Of a DNA stretch of 64,000 nucleotides, positions 1 through 9,956 are shown piece by piece; the stretch's first letter is position 1; each line of letters begins with the position of its first letter. The notes under the pieces were generated by a model. The model was given only the letters and a program-made list of their open reading frames with translations. It was not told the origin of the DNA and did no database searches. Both the position numbers and the translations under genes were made by a program. This DNA is from Flectonema sp. DT1601 (lineage: Eukaryota > Euglenozoa > Diplonemea > Diplonemida > Diplonemidae). The stretch is from positions 1,306,001 through 1,370,000 of the forward strand of contig OZ025795.1 of the NCBI GenBank assembly GCA_964019425.1, written 5' to 3'.

Positions 1-3000
1 GAAACCTTAGATTGAAATCTGACATTTCACAAATTTTTTGATGTGGAATTATAGTTTTTTCCCAAAAAAAAAAAAAAAAAAAGAAGAAATACAGGAGGAG
101 ATTTTTTTTGCTCGGAAAAAAGTGAACTTTCCTTCCGAGGTACATGGGACCTCGTGGCCTAAAACTCTTCGCTATGCTCTGGGTTTTAGGTCGCCCTGTT
201 CTAAGAAATGTACCTCAAGGGTGGTCAAAAGTTCACATTCTATATAAATAAAACGTGGTTTCTTTTTATCATCTTCACGAAATAGGTAAGCGTCAGTACC
301 TTGTCGTTCTGAATTAAAACTCTTTGTTGTGCTATTTTTTTAAAAAAAGTTTTTTTTTTAATGTTTGTACTGTATTCTATCAAGTTTCTTTACTATGCTG
401 TAATACTGTACTGTTAGCTGTTTTTGTTTTGTTATTCAGGGGTGTTGTTTTTTAGCGACATGTTCCCTTCCCTAGAAGTGTTACTGTTTGGGGGGGGTGA
501 TCGCATTTCTGAAAACTTTTTTTTGCGTAGTGCGTAGCAGCTCCAGTTGTTTTTTAACGACATATTTAAAGTAAGTTTGCCGCATTGCTAATTACTAGAT
601 AGCTGTTTTTGTATTTGTTGGGTGTCATTGTCTCGATTTCAAAGGATATGTCACTCTTGTTTCACCGGATTCCTTACTTCCTTTAACACTTTCTGAAACC
701 TATTTTTATAAATAGGAGAAGGAATGTTTGTTGCTCTGTTTAGTTCGTAGTAACTCCTGTTGTTTTTTAACGACGTATTCGAAGGGGTTGCCTAGATAGT
801 TAGTCTTAGGTTCTTTTCAGTTTCCCCCCCCTCTTTTCCTCTTTTTTTTTTTTTTCCTTCTTTTTTCCATTCCGATAGATTTCTGCTCATCTAAAATTGA
901 CTGGAGCGGTAATGCGCTCTTACTTTCTTTGAGTTGTTTGGATGGGGGAAAAGGAAAAAAAAAAAAAAACATTGTTCAAAAGAGTGTTCGTACAGTTGTT
1001 TTTGAACGACTGTTTTTTTCGACAAAACAATAGTAAAACAAAGTGTTGAGCAAGAGTCCTTACACGTTCTCATCTCTTGGGACGTGTTTGTAGGTTGTTT
1101 TACATGCAGTTCTTATGTTGTTTAGAAAAGACTACGAAAACAGGATTCAGAGAGCCACTGTTGCTTCTCAAAGGAAATTCAAAAAAAAAAAAAGAAAAAA
1201 AAGTCGCTCAGCGGTTGTTTTTGAACGACTGCTCACCTACTGTTTTAATCGATATATAGCCCAAAAAGGTGGGAGTTTTTGTTGTTTTTGAACGACTTTC
1301 CCACATCTGACATTCACATAAGGAGAGAGGGGCGTAAATGTGATTATTGCGTGCATTATTTATTTTTTCCTTTTTCTAAATGCACTTTTACGTATTGGGT
1401 GTACCACCTTTGAGTAGCTACAAGTGTTGTCAAAACTCAAATTACGTTCCGAAGAAAATTCTGGTTGTTTGTTAACAATCGTTTTTTATTAGTTTTTTCC
1501 ATTTAACGTTCCAAAGAGATGAGAACGTGTCATGTTTTTACTGCCTGTATCAAAGCATAATAAGGTACTGCTGCTCCCCGCGCATGCCTTCCATACTCAA
1601 TGTGAAACACTAAGCAGATGCATCTGTTTTTGTGGATATTGATTTGAATCTTTCTGGTGCCTTCCTTTTGTATTAAAGAATTCTGCGTACATCGTTTATC
1701 CGATTGGTTATTGTATTCTATTAGAATCCGCCAGTGTAGTAAAACTGTCTGAAAGTATATTTGGATGTTAATCAACGCTGGTGTTCATTTTTTATTGCGG
1801 AGTTTCTTCAACCGAATAAACTGTGTACTCGGTATTGACTTTTCATTTTGAATTTTTCTTTTCTATTCCCCCTTCTGCCTTCCCTCCTTTGCATAGTTCT
1901 GTTCCGTACATACGCGAACGAAATCGAAAAAAAAAAAAGAAAAAAAAAGCATGGATTTAGCAAAGAAAAGCAAAGCTGTTCCGTATTTTACACTACCTAG
2001 GGCGCTGTCTTTAGTGTTAGCCTCTGACTGTTTGAGTGCTTGTTAAGCAGGCATTTTATATTGTTATTGTTGGGGGTTTTAGTGAACGCATCTCTGTCTC
2101 TCTTTTTTAATTTTATTTTCCATTCTTCGTTTCCCTTTCGCGAAAAGGTACTTTAGATTTTTATTTTTATTTTTTGTTTCACATTAGTTATAAAAATAAC
2201 AAAGGAAAGAGGTGAAAGAAAAAGAAAAAAAAGAAAAAAAACCTCTGCTTCTTTGTGATTTCTTCCTCTCAAATCCTGCACACTCCTTAGAGTCACCAAC
2301 CCCATGCATTTCTCAATTTTTAGTTTTTTTATCTCATCGTCCTATGTTGCACCAGATTGGTGATGGCATTTCTTTTTTTTTTTTTTTTTGAAAATCTTTT
2401 TAAATATATTCCGTAATGATGGATACCTGTTTACATAGCATAACATAGTTCGCAGGGTTTTTTCAGTTAGATTTTTTTTTTTCTTTTTTCTTTTTATTGA
2501 TTCTTTTTTTCTTCTCTCCCTGTGCCTGGTTTATGGCATAATAAACTTAATATTAATAAAACATAATAAAAAAATACTCACCCCAAACTATAGAGCCTTT
2601 AAAACGCAATTTGTTGCTGCTGCGATTATTCCGATTCGCAAAGAGCTCTGTTGGAGGAAAATAATAAGGGGGGGGGTAAAAAAAAAAGAAGAATGGACAC
2701 TTCGTTAATACTTGTAATTTGGTTCGTGCACAAACGGGAACAAACCTGTGGTGTTAACGCTGAACGTTGCTCTCTCTTTCGCTCGTGACTGTGATCGGCC
2801 GAAGCTTGAGTAGCAGTTCGTTTTTTATTTATTTTTTTTTTTCTAAAATCTGTTGTGATGACCTGTACCTAGCTGGTATTGTGTTGTTGTGTTTCTGAGT
2901 TGTGGCGTCGACAACTATCGATGTCTTTTCCTTTTTTTTCTCTTTTTTTTTTTTCTCTTTTCCCTTTAAAAAAGAAGGGAAGAAAAAAAAAATAACAGAA

Positions 3001-3515
3001 ATTCTCACTTCTGCTTTCATAACACCCTCGTGTGGGTTTGAGTGGATCGTAAACAAGGTTTGAGTTTCTTATTTGTGAGAATATAACAGCTGCATGTAGT
3101 CTACTAGTACAAGCAACTCTCTTTTTATCAACTGACTACAACTAAGTAAGTGTGATAAAAACGACAAAATACAGGAAATAAATATAGGAAAAACCTGTAG
3201 GGAAAAAAATTACAAACATCTCCCACGGAGACAACATAAAATAAAAATAAAAATAAAAATAAAAATCCTTAGCGTTCATCCGCAAGTGCCTTTCAGTTAG
3301 AAACCACCGAGGAGTTTGTTACTTATTTCTGAAGCAATACTGTAAACTTATTTTTTATTTTTTTATTTTCCCCCTCCAATCAGTTCACAAGATGTGTTAA
3401 AAACGTGTTGAATGGATTCCAGTTGTACCTTACCACTCTGAATCAGAATTATGTCATGTTTCTTTTTTATTAGATATAGCCAAAAAAAAAGAAAAGAAAA
3501 ACAACAACAACAACA
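1..3515. other. Long non-coding region, left edge
   Basis: No credible gene is visible; the open frames are short and made of homopolymer sequence. The region holds many T and A runs, the hairpin array at 442-1481 (listed separately), and an AAAAT microsatellite at about 3236-3266. At 3461-3473 a T-rich tract ends in AG about 43 bases before the GH5 start and is a plausible splice acceptor for that mRNA. The last bases before the GH5 ATG are a CAA-repeat leader. Confidence 0.7.
442..1481 (+). repeat. Array of seven related U-loop hairpins
   Basis: Seven copies of an inverted repeat of the form GTTGTT-NNNN-AACGAC occur at 442-461, 546-561, 758-775, 992-1013, 1210-1233, 1281-1296 and 1463-1480. 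The loop is TTTT, TTTG or TGTT. Outer pairs differ between copies but still pair: the copy at 1210 has a 10-pair stem, the copy at 992 a 9-pair stem, and the copy at 1281 sits inside a second perfect stem (1269-1274 with 1299-1304). In the last copy the central U-G pair becomes U-A. Flanking sequence is much less conserved than the hairpins, which suggests an RNA-level motif or the remains of a structured tandem repeat. Function is unknown. Confidence 0.7.
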
Positions 3516-5000
3516 ATGTCGTGTACTCTGGCACTAACGTTGCTGACTGCCACATCAGGCAGTCAACGAATGTCTTCAAGAGGGAGATGGATTACTGATG
3601 AATACGACAGAGTTAGATTGTTTCATGGATTTAACGACATTCAACATGCAAAGGGAGGTGAATTCTTACCTGGAGCAATGAGAGTTAAATCAAATCTTGA
3701 AAAGATGCAAAGCGGAGGATTTAACGGGTTCAGAATGCCAATGATGTGGGCGGGTATCAATCTGGCTGAGAATGTATACAATCAGACTTACTTGACGACT
3801 ATGGAGGAAATATTAAACACGATGGGTGAGTATGATTTATACAGTTTCTTAGACATGCATCAAGACGTTCTATCATCGAGATGGCATTCATATGATGGGG
3901 CTCCTCTTTATGTTGTAAACAAGACAGTACCACGTCATCCCTACCCTTGGCCTTTAAAGGAACTTAAACACTGGGCTGCTGGATACCTAACTGAAGCTGT
4001 AGGACAATCATTTCAGGACATTTATAGGAATAAACACGGTGGTCTTGATGATTGGGGAAACACTTGGGTTGAAGTTGCAAAAAAATTCAACGGAAACAAA
4101 AACATCCTCGCGTATGAGTTGATGAATGAACCTTGGGCTGGGGATGTGTATGCTGATCCGCTATTGTTACTTCCTGGTGAGGCAGGAAAGAAAAATTTAC
4201 TACCTGCGTATGACAACATCGTATCTAAAATAAAACAACACGACATCGATACCATTATTATGTTTGAACCAGTTACTTGGGGAATGGTCATTCCATCTGA
4301 TAAAAAGGAAAACATCACAAAAATTATTTCGTCAGGGTTTGACAGAGTTCCAGGTGGTGAGCGATACGCTAATAAATCAATCTTTTCGTGGCATTACTAC
4401 TGTTGGATGTTATCATCTGATTATGCTAATACATCACAGCCATATCCTCCAATTGTTAAAGCAGAGTGCCATGACGGTTTAGAGCCTCTTGTCTTCTCAT
4501 CAGTCGTTAAGGATATTTCTAAAATCGGAGCATCGTCATTTTTAACAGAGTTTGGTGCACTTACTCCCTCAGCATCTAATCCAGATTCTGAGGGTTCAAA
4601 AGAAATTGCTGCGATTCTAGAAGCTGCTGATCAACATTTACAGTCATGGACGTATTGGGACATTGAGGGAATCGTTGGAAGGAGTGATTTGTTACTTATC
4701 GATGATCGTTTCACTCCTTTTATCAGGCCCTTCGCTTCAGCAACTGCCGGAACACCTATAAAAATGCACTACGATTTGTTAAAAAAAGTCTTTACTTTTT
4801 CATACAAAATTGATACGAATATAACTCAACCAACTGTCATTGTTGCTCCTTCTTTTTGCTTCCCTTCTGGTGTTGAAGTGGATGTATCACACACTGGTAT
4901 CACGTGGCAGACATGTGAAGCAACAAGCATCTGTTTGTCTGCTGACTCTACCGTGGCTCCTGGTACCACGATTGGTGTTTCCGTGCAGGGCAAACAATAA
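3516..5000 (+). CDS. Endoglycoceramidase-like GH5 glycosidase
   Basis: The 494-residue product resembles glycoside hydrolase family 5 endoglycoceramidases, which cleave the oligosaccharide from glycosphingolipids. The proton donor is in ELMNEPW (Glu205) and the nucleophile in LTEFGA (Glu345), the expected order and spacing. RMPMMWAG and FLDMHQD in the N-terminal half fit the family barrel. After the barrel (from about residue 400) there is a beta-rich tail, as in two-domain members. The N-terminus (about residues 1-16, mildly hydrophobic) could be a short signal peptide, so the enzyme may be lysosomal or secreted. The ATG follows a CAA-rich leader and a T-rich/AG acceptor at 3472-3473. It is intact. 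Family assignment is strong; the exact substrate is inferred. Confidence 0.88.
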   Translation: MSCTLALTLLTATSGSQRMSSRGRWITDEYDRVRLFHGFNDIQHAKGGEFLPGAMRVKSNLEKMQSGGFNGFRMPMMWAGINLAENVYNQTYLTTMEEILNTMGEYDLYSFLDMHQDVLSSRWHSYDGAPLYVVNKTVPRHPYPWPLKELKHWAAGYLTEAVGQSFQDIYRNKHGGLDDWGNTWVEVAKKFNGNKNILAYELMNEPWAGDVYADPLLLLPGEAGKKNLLPAYDNIVSKIKQHDIDTIIMFEPVTWGMVIPSDKKENITKIISSGFDRVPGGERYANKSIFSWHYYCWMLSSDYANTSQPYPPIVKAECHDGLEPLVFSSVVKDISKIGASSFLTEFGALTPSASNPDSEGSKEIAAILEAADQHLQSWTYWDIEGIVGRSDLLLIDDRFTPFIRPFASATAGTPIKMHYDLLKKVFTFSYKIDTNITQPTVIVAPSFCFPSGVEVDVSHTGITWQTCEATSICLSADSTVAPGTTIGVSVQGKQ

Positions 5001-5631
5001 GGGGGAAAAAAAAAATTGATCTTGTTGTTACGTTATGTAGGTAATAATTAGTCATGAAAACGTTGGGTGCTTTGTTGAAGTTATTCCCCATTTTTAGTTA
5101 TTTATTTATTTATTTTTGTTTTTTTTATTTTTTTCTCCCTCTACAATCTGATAAAATACATACAACTCGTAACAGGGACGTGGATATGATTTTGTTTGTA
5201 ATTCGAAACTTTCAATTTCTGTAAATTCCAACCGGCTCCTGTTTACAGTTTTCTCTCCATATCTCCGACTATCAAGAATGCGGTTCGCAGCCTCATTTTG
5301 ACGATAAATGATAATAATGTTGTTTTAAATTGCATTTTAGTCATTTAGTGAAAGTCATGATCCCCACGTTCTTCCACCCTACCTCTTTCTATTCTGTTTT
5401 TTTTTTTTTTTGAGACGGATGGCTTTTTCCCCTTGCGTGTGTCAATAATTTAGGGAAGTAGAGACGAAATTCATCTTTTCCAGCAGGGATGTGTGAGCAA
5501 ACAATAATCTTATGATTTTATTTTAATCTATCGGCTTCTAAGGGAAAATTTACACTTCGCAGTCCTGGCTGAGCGTGAAGTTTTTTCTTTACCGAATTTA
5601 ATTGCATGCGTTTGGATTAGGAACGTTGCGA

Positions 5632-5661
5632 GCGTGAAATAATGATAACATTATTTCACGC
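5632..5661. repeat. Perfect 13-base inverted repeat
   Basis: The arm GCGTGAAATAATG (5632-5644) is followed by a 4-base spacer ATAA and its exact complement (5649-5661). It lies about 640 bases after the GH5 stop and about 800 bases before the next start. It could act as an RNA hairpin or be a mobile-element remnant; nothing else identifies it. Confidence 0.7.
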
Positions 5662-6435
5662 CTGGGCATGTTTTTACTTAGCACATGCGTCTCAGGCTAC
5701 TACCTCACAGTGTGATATGTATTAGTATGAGCGTGTCATCCCGATTCAAAGTTAATACCTCACCAGTGGTCGTCATCCCTAGTCGATACAGATACCCTTT
5801 TTACCCAAGATCTCGCATGGGCTCATTATAGGGACAAGAAAGCAGAGCTTCCCTGCGGCAGCAGAGTGCACCGAAGCTGCCAAGGATGCAGGAGGTACTC
5901 CTGGAGTGCCCCGTGGACCACCGGAGTGTAAATTTTCTCTTCGAATCCTATCTTAAAATAAAACGACGGTTTTAGATGCAAATCAGATAGCCTGATTTTC
6001 ATTAAATCAATAGTTATGAACAAGTCAACGAGTCTCTATTTCAGACTTGCACTGAATTCATGATGCAGTACCTCTCTCTTCGTTTGCTTGTCCTTTATTC
6101 TTACCCAAAAAAGAAAAGTTATCAGCAAGGGTTGTGTTTTTTATTCTCGTTCTCTGTGTCTGTAAGTTGAAACCGAAATATAATTATTTAGTGAACAATA
6201 AGCTGTTTGTTGATAGTAATTAAATTCGTACTGCAGGTTATCATAAATTATGTTTGGTAAAAAGCGATTGTTGCAGACAACTATCGTGGAACACGATTGC
6301 AAGATATGTATTGTCTTTTCCAAAACCTTCAAAAAGAAGAAATCCCATTGCAAGGTTCTTCATTTCTTGGGGATCTTAAAATAGATCATTGTACAGTAGT
6401 ATTGTTATCTCTTTGTGAGAATCTAATAACACCTT

Positions 6436-6447
6436 CTTCTCCTTCAG
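6436..6447 (+). promoter_or_regulatory. Predicted splice acceptor of UBL-LRR copy 1
   Basis: A pyrimidine tract (CTTCTTCTCCTTCAG type) ends in AG at 6446-6447, 19 bases before the ATG. The same tract precedes copy 2 (about 8854-8865) and a decayed version lies at about 8340-8357, so it travelled with the duplicated leader. Upstream of the AG lies an overlapping short open frame that would be removed by splicing here. Confidence 0.5.
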
Positions 6448-6466
6448 GAAACTACTCAAAACAACA

Positions 6467-8072
6467 ATGCAGGTTTTTGTGACGTGTCCGGATTTGGGAT
6501 TCCCCGCAGTGTCAGTCGCGACTGGTGTTGATTCCCTTGTGAGCGAAGTGTTGACGGCGGCAGCTGGGGAGTGGGATGTGGATCCGGAGGAAGTTGAACT
6601 GTCGTTCGCTGGTGACACGCTTTGCGAAAGTGAGCGACTAGCAGATCGTGGAGTGGTTGGAGAGAGCGAGTTGGAGATGTGGAAGAAGCGGTTTCGTATA
6701 TTTAGTAAATGCTGGTTTGTTGATGATTCAAAACGGGAGAAGCTGCTTCGTTGGCTAAGTGAACACAATGAGGAATACTTATGCCTTGACACCACAACAT
6801 TCACAGAGGATGGTTGCCTCAGTATTAAGGGTGATTTGCTTCCTTCTGATGCCGAACGGATTTCTTTCCGCAATTCAAATCCCGACATCTCAGCCATCTC
6901 ACAAGTTGTCACCATTGGAGATTTTTTCTTGTGTCACTGTTCACAAATCACTTCTGTTGATTTTTCAGGTCTTAGTAGTGTCACCACTATTGGAAATGCT
7001 TTCTTGTGTCACTGTTCACAAATCACTTCTCTTGATTTTTCAGGTCTTAGTAGTGTCACCACTATTGAAGGTTTTTTCTTGTATTCCTGCTCACAAATCA
7101 CTTCTCTTGATCTTTCAGGTCTTAGTAGTGTCACCACTATTGGAAATAGTTTCTTGTCTCATTGTTCACAAATCACTTCTCTTGACCTTTTACGTCTTAG
7201 TAGTGTCACCACTATTGGAGATTATTTCTTGTCTTCCTGCTCACAAATCACTTCTCTTGATCTTTCAGGTCTTAGTAGTGTCACCACTATTGGAAATAGT
7301 TTCTTGTCTCATTGTTCACAAATCACTTCTCTTGACCTTTTACGTCTTAGTAGTGTCACCACTATTGGAGATTATTTCTTGTCTTCCTGCTCACAAATCA
7401 CTTCTCTTGATCTTTCAGGTCTTAGTAGTGTCACCACTATTGGAAATAGTTTCTTGTCTCATTGTTCACAAATCACTTCTCTTGACCTTTTACGTCTTAG
7501 TAGTGTCACCACTATTGGAGATTATTTCTTGTCTTCCTGCTCACAAATCACTTCTCTTGATCTTTCAAGTCTTGGTAGTGTCACCACTATTGGACATAGT
7601 TTCTTATATCACTGTTCACAAATCACTTCTGTTGACCTCTCAGATCTTAGTAGTGTCACCACTATTGGAGATTATTTCTTGTCTTCCTGCTCGCAAATCA
7701 CTTCTCTTGATCTTTCAGGTTCTAAGTAGTGTCACCACTATTGGATTTCGTTTCTTATATCACTGTTCACAAATCACTTCTCTTGATCTTTCAGATCTTA
7801 GTAGTGTCACCACTATTGGACATAGTTTCTTGTCTCATTGTTCGCAAATCACTTCTGTTGACCTCTCAGGTCTAAGTAGCGTCACCACTATAGGAGATTA
7901 TTTCTTGTCTAAATGTACACAAATCACTTCTCTTGTTCTTTCTGGTCTTAGTAGTGTGATTAAAATAGGCGATAGGTTCCTTGCTAATAGCAATGCACTT
8001 GAATCTGTTCAGCTGCCTGTAAATAATGGCGCTCTCTTTGAGAAGTCAGTGGAAGCAGCGATTAATCATTAA
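6467..8072 (+). CDS. UBL + leucine-rich-repeat protein, copy 1 (frameshifted)
   Basis: Residues 1-72 resemble a ubiquitin-like fold (MQVFV start, LSFAGDTL in the place of ubiquitin's LIFAGKQL). A linker follows, then about 15 leucine-rich repeats of 25 residues (75 bases) of the type SSVTTIGDYFLSSCSQITSLDLSGL (first 20 residues shown by motif only: SSVTTIG, CSQIT, LDLSGL). They resemble BspA-type LRRs used for surface binding and protein contacts. The reading frame runs to 7729; one extra T at about 7720 shifts the frame, and the last four repeats plus a C-terminal cap continue in another frame to the TAA at 8070-8072. Without the extra base the protein would be 534 residues. No signal peptide or membrane segment is visible. 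The ATG context AACAATG and the acceptor at 6447 support the start. It may be a recent pseudogene, an assembly slip, or a gene tolerating the shift. Confidence 0.8.
7128..7577 (+). repeat. Three tandem 150-base higher-order LRR units
   Basis: Within copy 1 the 75-base LRR unit is organised as alternating GNSF/GDYF pairs repeated three times almost without change. The long identity points to recent unequal exchange or slippage. The same DNA is open in a second frame as well, because the unit lacks stops there. Confidence 0.8.
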
Positions 8073-8327
8073 GTTTTGTTTTGTTAATTTTTTATTTAGC
8101 TTTCTTTCAATTTACGAGTTTTCTTATTATTTTTCATTCTTTCTAAAGTGTGTTGTATTTTTGTTTTGTTTGTGCTCTCGCTGCTGTGAAAGCTTCAATC
8201 CAATTTATTCTATGAACCTCTTCACGGAGTAGAATTAATTTAAATATAAAATTTCTGTTCAAATATTGTTCGAATTGTAGTTCCAGGTGTTGCTTTGTAA
8301 TGAACTTATTGAGTACTGGCTTTGTGG

Positions 8328-8385
8328 GAATCTAATAACACCTTCTTGTCCTTCAGCGAATTACTGAAAACAACAATGCAAAATT
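8328..8385 (+). pseudogene. Decayed UBL-LRR leader and start codon
   Basis: The sequence GAATCTAATAACACCTTCTT, a degraded pyrimidine-CAG tract and ACAACAATGCAAA closely matches the leader and start of the intact copies, but the coding part that follows has dissolved into unrelated AT-rich sequence. It marks a further ancient member or a broken tandem duplication. Confidence 0.6.
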
Positions 8386-8594
8386 TTTTGTTTTAATGAT
8401 GACGTTTTCCATTCGTCCTGATGATTTTGCAATGAGATAATTCTTTTTTTAGTAAAAGCAGGACTTCCTTTTTTGAGTTACAAAAAATAATTTATCGTTT
8501 TGGTTTCTCGGGGCTCACTACTTTCATTTATTTTATTTTATTTATTCATTTGTTTTGTTTTCTTTTCTCTATAGTTATCCTCATATCATTTTCT

Positions 8595-8685
8595 GACAAC
8601 AATCGGACAAGGTGGAAAGCTGACAATAGGCATACTGTGTTCATTATGCCCCGTCAGCCGAAGCTATAATAAAACAATCCTAATA
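8595..8685 (+). repeat. R1-family repeat, divergent copy
   Basis: It has the family's ACAAGGTGGAAA block, a stem GCTGAC (8619-8624) with GTCAGC (8653-8658), and the CCGAAGCTATAA block. Inside the loop GGCATA (8629-8634) pairs with TATGCC. Compare copies at about 18546, 28641 and 29066, where the stem sequence differs but pairing is kept. Confidence 0.6.
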
Positions 8686-8884
8686 AGATTGCAGACAACT
8701 ATCGTGGAACACGATTGCAAGATATGTATTGTCTTTTCCAAAACCTTCAAAAAGAAGAAATCCCATTGCAAGGTTCTTCATTTCTTGGGGATCTTAAAAT
8801 AGATCATTGTACAGTAGTATTGTTATCTCTTTGTGAGAATCTAATAACACCTTCTTCTCCTTCAGGAAACTACTCAAAACAGCA

Positions 8885-9594
8885 ATGCAAGTTTTTGTGA
8901 CGTGTCCGGATTTGGGATTCCCCGCAGTGTCAGTCACGACTGGTGTTGATTCCCTTGTGAGCGAAGTGTTGACGGCGGCAGCTGGGGAGTGGGATGTGGA
9001 TCCGGAGGAAGTTGAACTGTCGTTCGCTGGTGACACGCTTTGCGAAAGTGAGCGACTAGCAGATCGTGGAGTGGTTGGAGAGAGCGAGTTGGAGATGTGG
9101 AAGAAGCGGTTTCGTATATTTAGTAAATGCTGGTTTGTTGATGATTCAAAACGGGAGAAGCTGCTTCGTTGGCTAAGTGAACACAATGAGGAATACTTAT
9201 GCCTTGACACCACAACATTCACAGAGGATGGTTGCCTCAGTATTAAGGATGATTTGCTTCCTTCTGATGCCGAATGGATTTCTTTCCGCAATTCAAATCC
9301 CGACATCTCAGCCATCTCACAAGCTGTCACTATTGGAAATCGTTTCTTGTATCTTTGTTCACAAATCACTTCTCTTGATCTTTCACGTCTTAGTAGTGTC
9401 ACCACTATCGGAGATGTTTTCTTGTGTGGCTGTTCACAAATCACTTCTCTTGATCTTTCAGGTCTTAGTAGTGTCGCCACTAGGAGATTATTTCTTGTCT
9501 GAGTGTACACAAATCACTTCTCTTATTCTTTCAGGTCTTAGTAGTGTCACCACTATTGGAGATGTTTTCTTGTGTGACTGTTCACAGATCGCTT
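8885..9594 (+). pseudogene. UBL + LRR copy 2, cut off by a LINE
   Basis: The leader, ubiquitin-like domain and linker are nearly identical to copy 1. Only four LRRs remain. A two-base deletion at about 9481-9484 (CACTAGGAG instead of CACTATTGGAG) shifts the frame, giving a stop at 9500-9502. The repeats then continue in another frame until the LINE begins at 9595. The C-terminal cap of the gene is not found after the LINE. The gene is therefore broken in two ways. Confidence 0.85.
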
Positions 9595-9662
9595 GGGATC
9601 ACGACACCTGCCTCCTCGCGGCGGTCCCGGACGACTTCGATAGGGGTCGACAAAACAGTGTC
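9595..9662 (+). ncRNA. HDV-like self-cleaving ribozyme
   Basis: The sequence can be folded into the nested double pseudoknot of the hepatitis-delta family. P1 is GGGATC (9595-9600) with GGTCCC (9623-9628). P2 is GACAC (9603-9607) with GTGTC (9658-9662). P3 is GCC (9610-9612) with GGC (9620-9622), closing the loop TCCTCGC, which matches the delta-virus L3 loop. GG at 9629-9630 can form P1.1. P4 is CGAC (9632-9635) with GTCG (9646-9649). C9651 followed by AAA is placed as the catalytic cytosine. Cleavage would fall between 9594 and 9595, exactly where LRR sequence ends. Such ribozymes define the RNA 5' end of R2 and L1Tc retrotransposons. Folding was done by eye; activity is untested. Confidence 0.82.
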
Positions 9663-9956
9663 AAACACAAGAGATGCCAACAACATCAAAACCATCAAAA
9701 CCAGCTACAACATCCAGAGCATACAAACCCTGGATGCTTCTTGTCAAATAAAGAACGGAATAAACTAGCCCATGCCTTGAATGGCAATGGTGGACCAGGA
9801 AAGGACAGCAGAGACCGACGCCCGCGAGACGATACTCGCGACAGGGACGAAAACCGTCCAAACAAGGAGGAACGCCGCATAGCGAAGCTCGAGAAAGAGA
9901 AACTCGACTCGCTAGACGAGATAGAGGAAGAGAAGCAACGACTGGGGCAGCAGAGA

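Larger units (their letters stand above)
5001..6466. other. Non-coding region between GH5 and first UBL-LRR gene
   Basis: No supported gene. It contains T/A runs, a perfect 13-base inverted repeat at 5632-5661 (listed separately), three echoes of a GAGCGTG motif near 5571, 5630 and 5723, and a more GC-rich stretch at about 5740-5940. From about 6272 the sequence is nearly identical to the leader of the second UBL-LRR copy (about 8690-8884), so the duplicated segment begins well upstream of the coding region. Confidence 0.65.
8073..8884. other. Spacer between UBL-LRR copies, with relics
   Basis: This spacer holds a decayed UBL-LRR leader at about 8328-8385 and one R1-family repeat at about 8595-8680 (both listed separately). 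From about 8690 it becomes the near-identical leader shared with copy 1. No other gene is supported. Confidence 0.65.

Noticed and set aside
6297-6482. A 61-codon frame upstream of UBL-LRR copies 1 and 2, identical apart from one residue.
   Set aside because: It overlaps the start of the UBL gene, crosses the predicted splice acceptor, and is alike only because the duplication is recent.
6376-6915. Reverse-strand Ser-rich frame opposite the UBL domain, repeated at all three copies.
   Set aside because: It is conserved only because the UBL DNA is; its Ser-rich composition mirrors Glu/Val codons on the + strand.
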